Shown here piece after piece: positions 47,356-54,820 of a stretch of DNA of 64,000 nucleotides. The stretch comes from Streptomyces composti (lineage in GTDB: Bacteria; Actinomycetota; Actinomycetes; Streptomycetales; Streptomycetaceae). Position 1 is the first letter of the stretch, and the number at the start of each line of letters is the position of its first letter. The stretch covers positions 62,001 to 126,000 of the forward strand of contig NZ_JAATEM010000013.1 in NCBI RefSeq assembly GCF_012034205.1, in the 5' to 3' direction. The position numbers were made by a program, and so were the translations under genes. The notes beneath the pieces are model-generated. The model saw only the letters and a list, made by a program, of their open reading frames with translations. It did no database searches and had not been told where the DNA came from.

Positions 47356-47670
47356 ATGCCGTGCACATTGCCGCCGCACAACTACGCTCCGGAATCGGTC
47401 GGCGACGCCGCGATGCCCCCGGAAGGCGCCGTTCATCACATCGTCCTGGCCGAAATCAGCCGGAAAACAGCGGAAAACCGGGTACTGAGGGGATGCCGTG
47501 AAGGAAGTGACGGTGTGAGGCACCGATCGCGACAACTCTTCCGGCCGTCCCCCCGACGGGTGACCCGGGCGCGGCGCACGCGCTTGACCCGGGCGTGCAC
47601 CGCGCAGCCCCCTCCACTGCGCGGTACCGCCTCCCGCGCAGCTTTGCTGGCGCGAATCATCTTGGTCTGA
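47356..47670 (+). CDS. possible small protein, unrecognised
   Basis: A 104-codon frame beginning MPCTLPPHNYAPESVGDAAM. Third-position GC is lower than in surrounding genes and the C-terminal part is Arg-rich, so it may be non-coding. A CCCTT-CG-AAGGG-like hairpin lies just before the ATG. Listed because it fills part of a 1-kb gap; I do not recognise it. Confidence 0.2.
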   Translation: MPCTLPPHNYAPESVGDAAMPPEGAVHHIVLAEISRKTAENRVLRGCREGSDGVRHRSRQLFRPSPRRVTRARRTRLTRACTAQPPPLRGTASRAALLARIILV

Positions 47671-47908
47671 ACCTACGCGAACGGGGGCCGTGAAGGCGAG
47701 CCGGGATCGATAACGATGCGGAAACCCCAGGGGCGAATGGTGCATATGAGGCACATGACGCGCAAGAGGGCGGAACCGCAGGGCACCGGGCGCCGCGGGA
47801 CGAAATCGGGCGCCGGCCGGAGGAGTTGAGCGGGAACGCTTGCGTCGCGCGGCTGAGACGGCAGGGTAAGGGCTGGTCGTTCACAGGGTTGCGGTGGAGG
47901 AGGGTGCC

Positions 47909-48337
47909 GTGGGGCGCTGGCGGGACGGATTCGGCGTGCTGGTCGTGAAGCCGGAGGGCGGTGAGGCACGGCGGGTCCCGCTGGAGATCGCCTCCTCCTA
48001 CCGGGCGCGGACCAAGGGACTGCTGGGCCGGGACGCGGTGGAGGGTGCCCTGCTGCTCACGCCGGCCAACAGCGTGCACACCTTCCGGATGCGAATCCCC
48101 ATCGACGTCGCCTATCTCGACCGGCGGCTCAGGGTGATCGCCGTGCGGACGATGCGCCCCGGGCGGCTGGGCCTGCCGAGACTCCGCGCACGGCACGTCC
48201 TGGAGGCGGAGGCCGGGGCGATGGCGGGGTGGGGACTGGCCCCGGGCGCCGAGGTGGAGGTCGGCACCGAGTCCGGCGGGGCCCCCGGGCGCGCGGGGAC
48301 CGGCGGGCCGGCCGACGCCGCCGGAGCCGCCGGGTGA
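47909..48337 (+). CDS. DUF192 family protein
   Basis: A 142-residue protein: VPLEIASSYRARTKGLLGRD, ALLLTPANSVHTFRMRIPID and VAYLDRRLRVIAVRTMRPGR are the classic DUF192 fold, with RARHVLEAEAGAMAGWGLAPG as the last block. The GTG at 47909 has GGAGGAGGG upstream. Function is unknown; in actinobacteria it often sits near pilus (Tad) or prepilin-peptidase genes, and a Tad locus lies on the right here. Confidence 0.85.
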   Translation: MGRWRDGFGVLVVKPEGGEARRVPLEIASSYRARTKGLLGRDAVEGALLLTPANSVHTFRMRIPIDVAYLDRRLRVIAVRTMRPGRLGLPRLRARHVLEAEAGAMAGWGLAPGAEVEVGTESGGAPGRAGTGGPADAAGAAG

Positions 48338-48374
48338 CCGTCCGGAACCGCCGGACCGGCACGGGGGCTCCGGC

Positions 48375-48917
48375 TCACGTCTCCGCGGGGTCCGGCAGTT
48401 CCTCGAGGGGCCGGGTGGTGATCAGGGCCGTGAGCACCATCGGCGCGTCGCCGTCGGGCTGCTGGAGGGACAGGGCGAGCCAGCGGGGGCCGGTGCCGGA
48501 CGGGCGCAGGGGGCCCCAGACCGTGAGGTCTCCGAAGTAGTCCAGCTCGGCGAGCGTGCGGTACGGCTCCGGGAGCGGGGGCCGCGGGCCGGAGCGGGTC
48601 AGGAAGAGAGGGACGCGCAGGGAGACGGTGCGGTGGGCGCCCCAGCGCTGGTCCAGTTCCTCGGTCAGGGCGGCCAGATGGGCCTCGGCCCGCTCCTCGG
48701 CCGCGTTCCAGTCGGCGCCGTACACACCGGTCAGCCAGGGCCCCTCCCACAGCGGGAGGAGCAGGAACCCCTCGCCCCGGGTGCCCGCCCATTCGCCGGT
48801 CGCCGGGTCGCTGTCCCGGGCGGCGGGACCGGAGCCGGGGACGGGAGCGGACAGGGCGCCCTCGACGGTCGCGAGGGCTTCCCGCAGGTCGAAGGGCCGG
48901 TCGTGCTCGGTGGTCAC
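48375..48917 (-). CDS. unrecognised protein of the toxin-immunity operon
   Basis: A 180-residue acidic protein with no signal or membrane segment: GEGFLLLPLWEGPWLTGVYG, WNAAEERAEAHLAALTEELD and LAELDYFGDLTVWGPLRPSG. No family recognised. Its GTG overlaps the stop of the Imm52-like gene (GTGA), so it is translated with it. Position and size suggest a second immunity or accessory factor, but this is inference. Confidence 0.7.
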   Translation of the reverse strand: MTTEHDRPFDLREALATVEGALSAPVPGSGPAARDSDPATGEWAGTRGEGFLLLPLWEGPWLTGVYGADWNAAEERAEAHLAALTEELDQRWGAHRTVSLRVPLFLTRSGPRPPLPEPYRTLAELDYFGDLTVWGPLRPSGTGPRWLALSLQQPDGDAPMVLTALITTRPLEELPDPAET

Positions 48918-49633
48918 AGGGTGGGCCTGTCCATGGGCTGGGGCAGGGCGTCGAGGGCGCCGGCCGCCTTCAGTGCGGTGTAGGCGCTGACGACGGGTGC
49001 GGTGTCGCCGGGCTGGGCGATCGTCAGCAGGGCGCCGCCCTCCGGCTCGCTCAGCCGGCGGGTCGCGTCCGCCAGGCCGCCGGGGATCCGGTCCGCCCGC
49101 GCCGGGGACAGATACCCCACCCAGCCGACCGACGGCGTGCCGATCTTGAAGCCCGCCTCCTTCTTGAGTGCCGCCGTCACCTCGCGGTCGCTGAAGTCTC
49201 CGTAGTCCGGATGCCAGGTTTCGGCGATCACGGTGAGCAGATCGGCGCCGGGCAGGCGGGCCTCGTCGGGGGCGACGATGGTGGCCACCAGGGACTGGAG
49301 CAGGTACTGGGGCCTGCCGCCGGCCAGGCCGGCGATCTCCAGTTTCCAGCCGGGTGCCGGGTCGGCGGCGAGCAGCCGCAGCGAGGTGCCGTCGGCGGCG
49401 GACCAGTCGTCGGCGGCCTGGGCCGCGCGGAGGGCCTCGAGGAGCGGCTTCTCATCCGCGCGGACGGTGGTGCCGTCGGCCGTCCGCCACGTCCAGCCGC
49501 CGTCGTCCGCCGTCTTCTCGACGGCGCCGGGAAGCAGTTCGGCGAAGCGCGTCAGCGTCGTGCTCCAGCGCGCGGCCAGCGCCTCCGCCGGCTCCTGCCG
49601 TGGGCCCCAGAAGCCCCGCACCACTCGTCGCAT
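48914..49633 (-). CDS. Imm52-like immunity protein
   Basis: A 239-residue cytoplasmic protein. The start VRGFWGPRQEPAEALAARWS then LTRFAELLPG and WTWRTADGTTV matches the pattern of the Imm52 family, which is known as the usual neighbour of Tox-REase-5 toxins. It lies 126 bp downstream of the toxin gene on the same strand. It should bind and block the nuclease domain inside the producer. Confidence 0.7.
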   Translation of the reverse strand: MRRVVRGFWGPRQEPAEALAARWSTTLTRFAELLPGAVEKTADDGGWTWRTADGTTVRADEKPLLEALRAAQAADDWSAADGTSLRLLAADPAPGWKLEIAGLAGGRPQYLLQSLVATIVAPDEARLPGADLLTVIAETWHPDYGDFSDREVTAALKKEAGFKIGTPSVGWVGYLSPARADRIPGGLADATRRLSEPEGGALLTIAQPGDTAPVVSAYTALKAAGALDALPQPMDRPTL

Positions 49634-49759
49634 CTCGGTACTGCCCCTTCCTCGTCGTCCTCGTCGTGCCGTCGTAGGAAGTCCGCCCGCGGCGGCCCGT
49701 ACGTCACCTTAGGCCGCGCCTCCGGGACGCGCGGCGCCGTCCGCGCCGCGCGCGCCCCG

Positions 49760-52327
49760 TCAGTCGAAGCGGTCGGGGTTGCGCCCGCCGGACGTCTCCT
49801 TGGGCTTGGTGTGGACGACGTCGATGTCCAGGCCCTCGTCCTCGAAGGCGTTCCGGGCTGCCTCGGCGACGTCCTCGTTGGAGAAGTGCCACTCGACGCG
49901 CTTGCCCCGGGCCGCCTCGACCTGGCGGCGGGCCTCCTTGACCAGCCGTTCCCGTCCGGACGGGGTGAGTTCGCCGTCCGCGCCGAGGAAGCTCTTGTAG
50001 CCGTTCTTGGCCTCCAGGTAGGTCTGGCGCGAGGAGTCCCAGCCGTCGAACTCGACGTCCGGCACGTCCGGGTCCGGATGCGGGACGACGTACTCGTATC
50101 CGCGCTTGGTCCCGGTGACCTGCTCCTGGTAGCGCAGCCAGGACTCGTTCTTCCAGTTCGGCGGGGGGTTGCGGTCGCGGCTGGCCCAGAAGCCGTCGCC
50201 GTTGTCCGGGTCGCCGTACCTGCGCTCGCGCAGGTCGGCCGCCCAGTCCGGCGGGTTGTAGTTGCGCGGGTCGCTGGTGTCGTTGCGCTGCGGCTCCGGC
50301 CACTCCTTGCGAGCCTTCAGTGCCTCTTGGGCCCGCTGCGGCTCCTCGGCGCGCTTGCGCGCCAGGTAGGCCTCGCGCTCCTGCTTGCGTGCCTCCTCGG
50401 CCTTCTTCTTGGCCTCCGGGTCGCAGCCCTCCTCGGCCCGGATGACATACGCCGGGCCGGCCTGCGCGGCGGCGAGGACCTCCGTGCCGCCCGGGTTCAG
50501 CCCGGTCGGCGGGGCGTTGGGCGCTCCGTCGCCGTCCGGCACCCGGCGGGGCGGGGCGGCGATGGCGCAGCCGGTCCTGCGGGCGGCCTCCTCCGCCTCG
50601 TCGGCGGCCTCGTCGGCGCGGCGTGCCGCGTCCTCCAGGGCGTCCATGTCACCGGCCTTGGCGGCGCGGCGCGCGTCCGCCGCCGCGTCTGCGGCGTCGT
50701 CGACCACGCGGGTCAGCCGGCCGAGGCTGCCGATCTTCTCGACGATCTTGGCCTCGCCGTAGCCGGGGATGAACAGGGAGCCGATGTTCCAGATGACGGT
50801 GGAGACGGCCCGGGTCTCGTTGCCCTGGTTCCACTGGTCGGCGACGTCGTCGCCGATGAACATGTCGTACAGGATGGTGCCGCCGGTGCCCAGCGAGGCG
50901 CCGCCCCAGTCCAGGATCGCGCCGAGGTAGTCGCCGTCGTCCCACTTGTCGCGTGCGTCGGCGGTGTTGTTCCACCACTCCTCGCCGAGCGACTTGCCGT
51001 AGTCCGCCAGTCCCTCGACGGTCTCGATCGGGTTGGTGATGACGTCCCAGGCGCCGGTGATGTCGCCCCAGAGGCCGTCGACGAAGATGCCCTGGCCGAC
51101 CTGCTTGATCTGGTCGCCGGCGCAGCTGAAGAAGGCACCGAAGCCGGAGAAGCAGCCTTCGTCGTCGCCCTCGTCGCCGCCGTCCCCGTTGTTCTCGGTG
51201 GGGTCCACGTACGGCGTCTCGTCGATCTCCTCCTCGTCCGACACGGGGTCGGCGGGGTTCACATCGTCGCCGGGGCCACCGTCGTCACCGGTTCCGTTGT
51301 CGCCGTTCCCGTCGCCGTTGCCCGTGCCGCCGTTGTCGCCGTTGCCCGTGCCGCCGTTACCGCCGGTGTCTCCGTTGCCGCCGGTGCCGCCACCGGTGCC
51401 GCCGCTGCCGCCCGTGTCACCGCCGGTGCCACCGTTGTTGCCGCCGGTGCCACCGTTGTTGCCGTTGTTGCCGCCGTTGTTGCCGCCGGTGTTGCCTCCG
51501 ACGGCACCGCCATTGCCGCCGGTACCGCCGTTCCCGCCGGTACCGCCGGTGTCACCACCGCGGTCGTCCCCGCCGCGGTTGCCGTCCCCCTGGCCGTTGC
51601 CGTTTCCGTCCCCGGCGGTGACCGTGCCGTCGCCGCCCTCCGGGCCGGGGCAGGCGGCACCGGTGACCTTGCAGATCTGCGCCTGGATGCCGGTGAAGAT
51701 CTGTGTGCCGAGCCCGCTGACGACCAGCGCGGCGATGATGGCGGCGACCACCGCGATCAGACCCGCGTACTCCACGGCCGTCTGCCCCTCGTCCCGGCGC
51801 CAGCGGATCATCCGGGCCAGGGAGAAGGGGCGGTACGGCGGGCGGGAGCCCTCCGGGAGGCGGTACCAGTCGCGGCTCTCCCGCCGGGTGAGGAAGTAGA
51901 CGATCAGGATCGGCAGGAGCAGCTGGACGGCGCCCCGGGAAGACCCGTCCGTGATGTTGCCGATCGCCCCGAGGATCAGCCACCCCTGCACGGCGAGCAG
52001 CGCCGCCCAGGTCCGCGGGCCGCCGTTGCGCCGCGTGCGGCGCGCCAGCCACCAGCCGAGGGTGCCGGGCGCGGCGGCGTACGCGATCTGGGCGAGCAGC
52101 CGGCCGTCGACCGCGTCGTACGAACTCGCGGTCATCAGCAGGCCGATGCCGCCGAGCACGGTGACCGCGAAGAGGGTGTGGACGAGGACGAGGGCGAAGA
52201 GAAGCGGCCTGGGCAGGGCGGAACGCCGTCCGGAGGCCCCGGACGATCCGGAGGGCGGCACCGCCGCACCGCCCGCCGCTGCGCCGCCGCTCCCGCCGGC
52301 TCCGCTGACCCCCCCGACCGACGCCAT
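49760..52327 (-). CDS. polymorphic toxin: membrane-Flp pilin-like-Tox-REase-5 fusion
   Basis: An 855-residue protein with this order: Gly/Ser-rich 1-38; four membrane segments (about 41-64, 78-96, 105-125, 132-147); a pilin-like segment 176-223 with the prepilin signal G181|QTAVEY followed by AGLIAVVAAIIAALVV; a Gly/Asn/Thr-rich repeat 224-355; an acidic stretch; a pretoxin-like region 400-540; a charged helix 545-585; and a C-terminal nuclease 725-845. The nuclease shows WLRYQEQVTGTKRGYEYVV, VEFDGWD and YLEAKNGYKSF: Asp761 and E772-x-K774 form a PD-(D/E)xK-type site, as in Tox-REase-5. ATG has a GAGGGGGGAG site. The Imm52-like gene follows. Delivery by the nearby Tad system is inferred from the shared signal. 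Confidence 0.8.
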   Translation of the reverse strand: MASVGGVSGAGGSGGAAAGGAAVPPSGSSGASGRRSALPRPLLFALVLVHTLFAVTVLGGIGLLMTASSYDAVDGRLLAQIAYAAAPGTLGWWLARRTRRNGGPRTWAALLAVQGWLILGAIGNITDGSSRGAVQLLLPILIVYFLTRRESRDWYRLPEGSRPPYRPFSLARMIRWRRDEGQTAVEYAGLIAVVAAIIAALVVSGLGTQIFTGIQAQICKVTGAACPGPEGGDGTVTAGDGNGNGQGDGNRGGDDRGGDTGGTGGNGGTGGNGGAVGGNTGGNNGGNNGNNGGTGGNNGGTGGDTGGSGGTGGGTGGNGDTGGNGGTGNGDNGGTGNGDGNGDNGTGDDGGPGDDVNPADPVSDEEEIDETPYVDPTENNGDGGDEGDDEGCFSGFGAFFSCAGDQIKQVGQGIFVDGLWGDITGAWDVITNPIETVEGLADYGKSLGEEWWNNTADARDKWDDGDYLGAILDWGGASLGTGGTILYDMFIGDDVADQWNQGNETRAVSTVIWNIGSLFIPGYGEAKIVEKIGSLGRLTRVVDDAADAAADARRAAKAGDMDALEDAARRADEAADEAEEAARRTGCAIAAPPRRVPDGDGAPNAPPTGLNPGGTEVLAAAQAGPAYVIRAEEGCDPEAKKKAEEARKQEREAYLARKRAEEPQRAQEALKARKEWPEPQRNDTSDPRNYNPPDWAADLRERRYGDPDNGDGFWASRDRNPPPNWKNESWLRYQEQVTGTKRGYEYVVPHPDPDVPDVEFDGWDSSRQTYLEAKNGYKSFLGADGELTPSGRERLVKEARRQVEAARGKRVEWHFSNEDVAEAARNAFEDEGLDIDVVHTKPKETSGGRNPDRFD
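51263..51658 (-). repeat. low-complexity Gly/Asn/Thr-coding repeat
   Basis: A run of GGN, GGT and GND codons (residues 224-355 of the toxin) whose DNA is a degenerate trinucleotide repeat of GCC/GTT type on the plus strand. It is prone to slippage and assembly error. Confidence 0.85.
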
Positions 52328-52503
52328 GCCGACTCCCCCCTCGGACCCTCAAGTGGCGTGCTCGAGCGCGGCCTTCGCGGCCGCGCATCCGGCGAGCCTA
52401 GGGAGGGACTCCCGGGAGGGCATGGGCCCGTGGGCCCAATGACGAGCCCAAATCCGTGCCGGGAAGCGGAAGCTCAGGGGGCGAAGGGGTGGGAAACGGG
52501 CGA

Positions 52504-53874
52504 TCAGAAGATGCGCTGGCCGGGGGTGAGGACGCCGTCCGGGTCGTAGCGCCGCCGGGCGGCGGCGAACTCGTCCCAGAACGGACCGAAGTGGCGGGCC
52601 CAGTCGTCCCGGGTGAGCGGCACCGAGCCGATCGGGTACCAGCGGCCGCCCGCCTCCACCGTCACGTCGTACTGGCGGCGGTTGGCGGCGACCATCTCCT
52701 CGGCCGGGTGCGCGTCCTCGGACGCGGTCTTCAGGAGGGAGAAGAGGTAGACCAGCTCCCCGTCCGGCATCACCGGGAGCGGGGTGGTGCACTTGGCGGT
52801 CAGCACGGGGTACAGCAGGATGACCGCGCTTCGCCCGAGGGCCTCGGCCTCGAGACCGTCGAGCGTCCTGGTGACGACCTGATGGACGCTGGAGGCGGGA
52901 AGCAGGCTGTCGTACCACGGGTGGGGCCGCTGCCACTCCCCCATGGCCTCGAACTCCTTCACCAAGGGGGCGAGCCGGTTGAGGAAGTCGAAGTAGCCGA
53001 TGTCCTGAGCCTCCGCGGAGAGAGCTCCGAGGTCGTCCGTGAGCCGGGTGTCGTCGGCGGCGGTGGCGTCGTAGGCGGCGGCCTCCAGCATGTAGGCCCA
53101 GCCGTCCGGGGTGCGCAGGACCTGGCCTATGAGATAGTCGAAGCGCGCTTCCCGGATCAGTCTCTCCTGCTGCGCGGTGAGCGCGGCGACGCTCGGGTAC
53201 ATCAGCGTGTAGAAGCGGACGGAGCGGGGAGCGGGCACCAGGCGCAGGGCGGCCCGGGTGATGATCGCGCACTGCCCGAGCCCGCCGAGGGCGGCCCGGA
53301 ACAGGTCGGGCCGCGCGGTGGGCGAGCAGGTCGTCAGTTCGCCCTCCCCGGTGACGACCTGAAGCTCGAGGACGTTGGCGACCTGGGTGCCGTGCCGGCC
53401 GATCTGCCCGCCCAGACCGCCGGCGGACAGCGTGCCGCCCACGGACAGCTCCAGGTAGTCGGTGAAGGCCGGCGGGGTGAGCCCCTTTCCGAGGCAGGCC
53501 CGGACCAGCGCGCTCCACCGCGCCCCCGCCTGCACCACGGCCACGGCGGCGTCCTCCCGCACCTCGACGGAGTCCAGCGCCCCGAGGTCGATGACGACAC
53601 CGGACGGAACCTGGGCCTGCCCGTAGGTCGAGTGTCCCTGCCCCCGTGCGGCCACCTGCAGTCCGCGTTCCCTGCAGTAGCGCACCATCGTGGCGACGTC
53701 CTCGGGCGAGCCGGGTCTGAGCACCGCGGCGGGTTCCTGGCGGATCAGCCCGCCGAAGTCACTCGCCGCGGTGGCCAGCGAGGCCGCGTCGAAGCGGAGT
53801 TCGCCGTCCAGGTCGGGCACGTCGTCGAAGGCGCCGGGGACGGTCACGGGGGCGGTGGGACGGGCAGACGTCAC
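52504..53874 (-). CDS. FAD-binding oxidoreductase, cytokinin-dehydrogenase-like
   Basis: A 456-residue PCMH-type flavoprotein. The FAD domain has AAVLRPGSPEDVATMVRYCR, VAARGQGHSTYGQAQVPSGV (the His that can carry covalent FAD) and LSVGGTLSAGGLGGQIGRHG. The C-terminal substrate domain resembles cytokinin-binding/BBE-like domains (SVHQVVTRTLDGLEAEALGR, WARHFGPFWDEFAAARRRYD). Streptomyces homologues are usually annotated as cytokinin oxidase-like. GTG start at 53874. It stands alone between the toxin and the regulatory set. Confidence 0.88.
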   Translation of the reverse strand: MTSARPTAPVTVPGAFDDVPDLDGELRFDAASLATAASDFGGLIRQEPAAVLRPGSPEDVATMVRYCRERGLQVAARGQGHSTYGQAQVPSGVVIDLGALDSVEVREDAAVAVVQAGARWSALVRACLGKGLTPPAFTDYLELSVGGTLSAGGLGGQIGRHGTQVANVLELQVVTGEGELTTCSPTARPDLFRAALGGLGQCAIITRAALRLVPAPRSVRFYTLMYPSVAALTAQQERLIREARFDYLIGQVLRTPDGWAYMLEAAAYDATAADDTRLTDDLGALSAEAQDIGYFDFLNRLAPLVKEFEAMGEWQRPHPWYDSLLPASSVHQVVTRTLDGLEAEALGRSAVILLYPVLTAKCTTPLPVMPDGELVYLFSLLKTASEDAHPAEEMVAANRRQYDVTVEAGGRWYPIGSVPLTRDDWARHFGPFWDEFAAARRRYDPDGVLTPGQRIF

Positions 53875-54038
53875 GCGTACTCCATGCGGTCTCGGGGCGG
53901 CGGCAGGGCTCGGGCGCGCCGGCTTCCCGCAGATGTCGGCACAACTGCGGCTTCAGCACATTCTGATCACGTACTGATCGGAAGTTCCGTGAAAAGCCCA
54001 AGTGGTGGAACCCGTTCCGCTTGTCCTCCGTAGCGGGA

Positions 54039-54548
54039 TCAGGGATGGCAGCCGGCGTACTCACGGCTGGTACGCCTGGGGAGAACGGCCCACATCCGGG
54101 TGCCGCCGCCCGGCTCTCTCGCGTCGCCGAAACCCCAGTCACCGGAGCAGCTCTTCACCACACAGGCCAGAAGCCGGAGCGCAGCCCGCCGCCGGGCGTC
54201 GCAGGCGGCGGCCAGACGGGGGTGGGTGTGACACGGATGCGCGTCGAAGACGATCACGCGCAGGGCGTCGTCCCGGTAGCGGAGGGAGAGGTAGGCGTCG
54301 GTGAACGGCGCTAACCGGTAGGCACAGGCGGTGAGTTCGCCGACCACCTGGATCGCGGCGTCCGCCATCTCCTCCAGACCGTGCGACGTGAGGACCGCGC
54401 GGGTCACCGTACGGGCGATCGATGGACTGTGCGGGGCGGCCGGGAGAGTGAGGCTGTAGGAGAGGCCTTCGGGAGAGGGCGGGGCGGACGCCGAGCCGTC
54501 GGGGCGGTCGGGCGCGGCGATCGGACAGAGGGAGCCGGAAACAGGCAT
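54039..54548 (-). CDS. RsbW-like ATP-binding protein
   Basis: A 169-residue HATPase_c_2 protein: AAPHSPSIARTVTRAVLTSH, DAAIQVVGELTACAYRLAPF (N box, with Asn replaced by Cys/Ala), LRVIVFDAHP and RREPGGGTRMWAVLP-like end. The usual N-box asparagine seems to be missing (ELTACAYR instead of ELVTNAVRHA), so ATP binding may be altered. Paired divergently with an XRE gene, a common Streptomyces regulatory arrangement. Confidence 0.75.
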   Translation of the reverse strand: MPVSGSLCPIAAPDRPDGSASAPPSPEGLSYSLTLPAAPHSPSIARTVTRAVLTSHGLEEMADAAIQVVGELTACAYRLAPFTDAYLSLRYRDDALRVIVFDAHPCHTHPRLAAACDARRRAALRLLACVVKSCSGDWGFGDAREPGGGTRMWAVLPRRTSREYAGCHP

Positions 54549-54720
54549 GGAGCATTCCGTTCAAGGGCGGGGCGTTGATGGGTTGATGGTTCGGACCGGT
54601 GGCTTGTCTCCCTGACGCGGACGCCACCCCTCCCAGGGCAGGAGAGTGCGGGCGGGCCGCGCGATGCACTTCCGGTCCAGCGCTTCGCGGTCGACCTGTC
54701 ACGGACGGTAGAGGAATTCG

Positions 54721-54755
54721 GTGGCAAAGTGCCACTGGATCTGAGCAATTGCCAC
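54721..54755. promoter_or_regulatory. GTGGCA-N3-TGCCAC operator
   Basis: A perfect palindrome GTGGCAAAGTGCCAC at 54721-54735, plus a TGCCAC half-site at 54750-54755, lie between the divergent ATPase and XRE genes. TGGCAC here with TACCGT 18 bp further on the minus strand could be the ATPase promoter. Confidence 0.5.
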
Positions 54756-54820
54756 TCGTGTGGGTGGACCGTGGCCCCGTGAGGGGGCAGACTGACGCCG
54801 CTACCGGGAGGAAGTGACAC

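Larger units (their letters stand above)
46869..47908. other. 1-kb intergenic region between uppS and the DUF192 gene
   Basis: Between divergent genes. It contains the decamer repeats (47101-47140), the minus-strand U-tailed hairpin (47288-47322), the doubtful small ORF (47356-47670), and a TGACCCGGGCG repeat at 47561 and 47585. Regulatory RNA is more likely than protein coding. Confidence 0.45.

Noticed and set aside
46876..47754. Open frames of 100-290 codons in the uppS-DUF192 gap
   Set aside because: Pro/Arg-rich translations, mutually overlapping on both strands, over repeats and a terminator hairpin. None has a good start context or motif.
51263..51658. Possible CRISPR or satellite array
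   Set aside because: The regular pattern is codon repetition for Gly/Asn/Thr inside the toxin frame; there are no unique spacers between constant repeats.
49211..52549. Very long open frame on the plus strand opposite the toxin gene
   Set aside because: It is antisense to a gene with clear domains. GC-rich codon bias keeps the opposite frame open, and its translation is a Val/Ala/Gly-rich string without known motifs.
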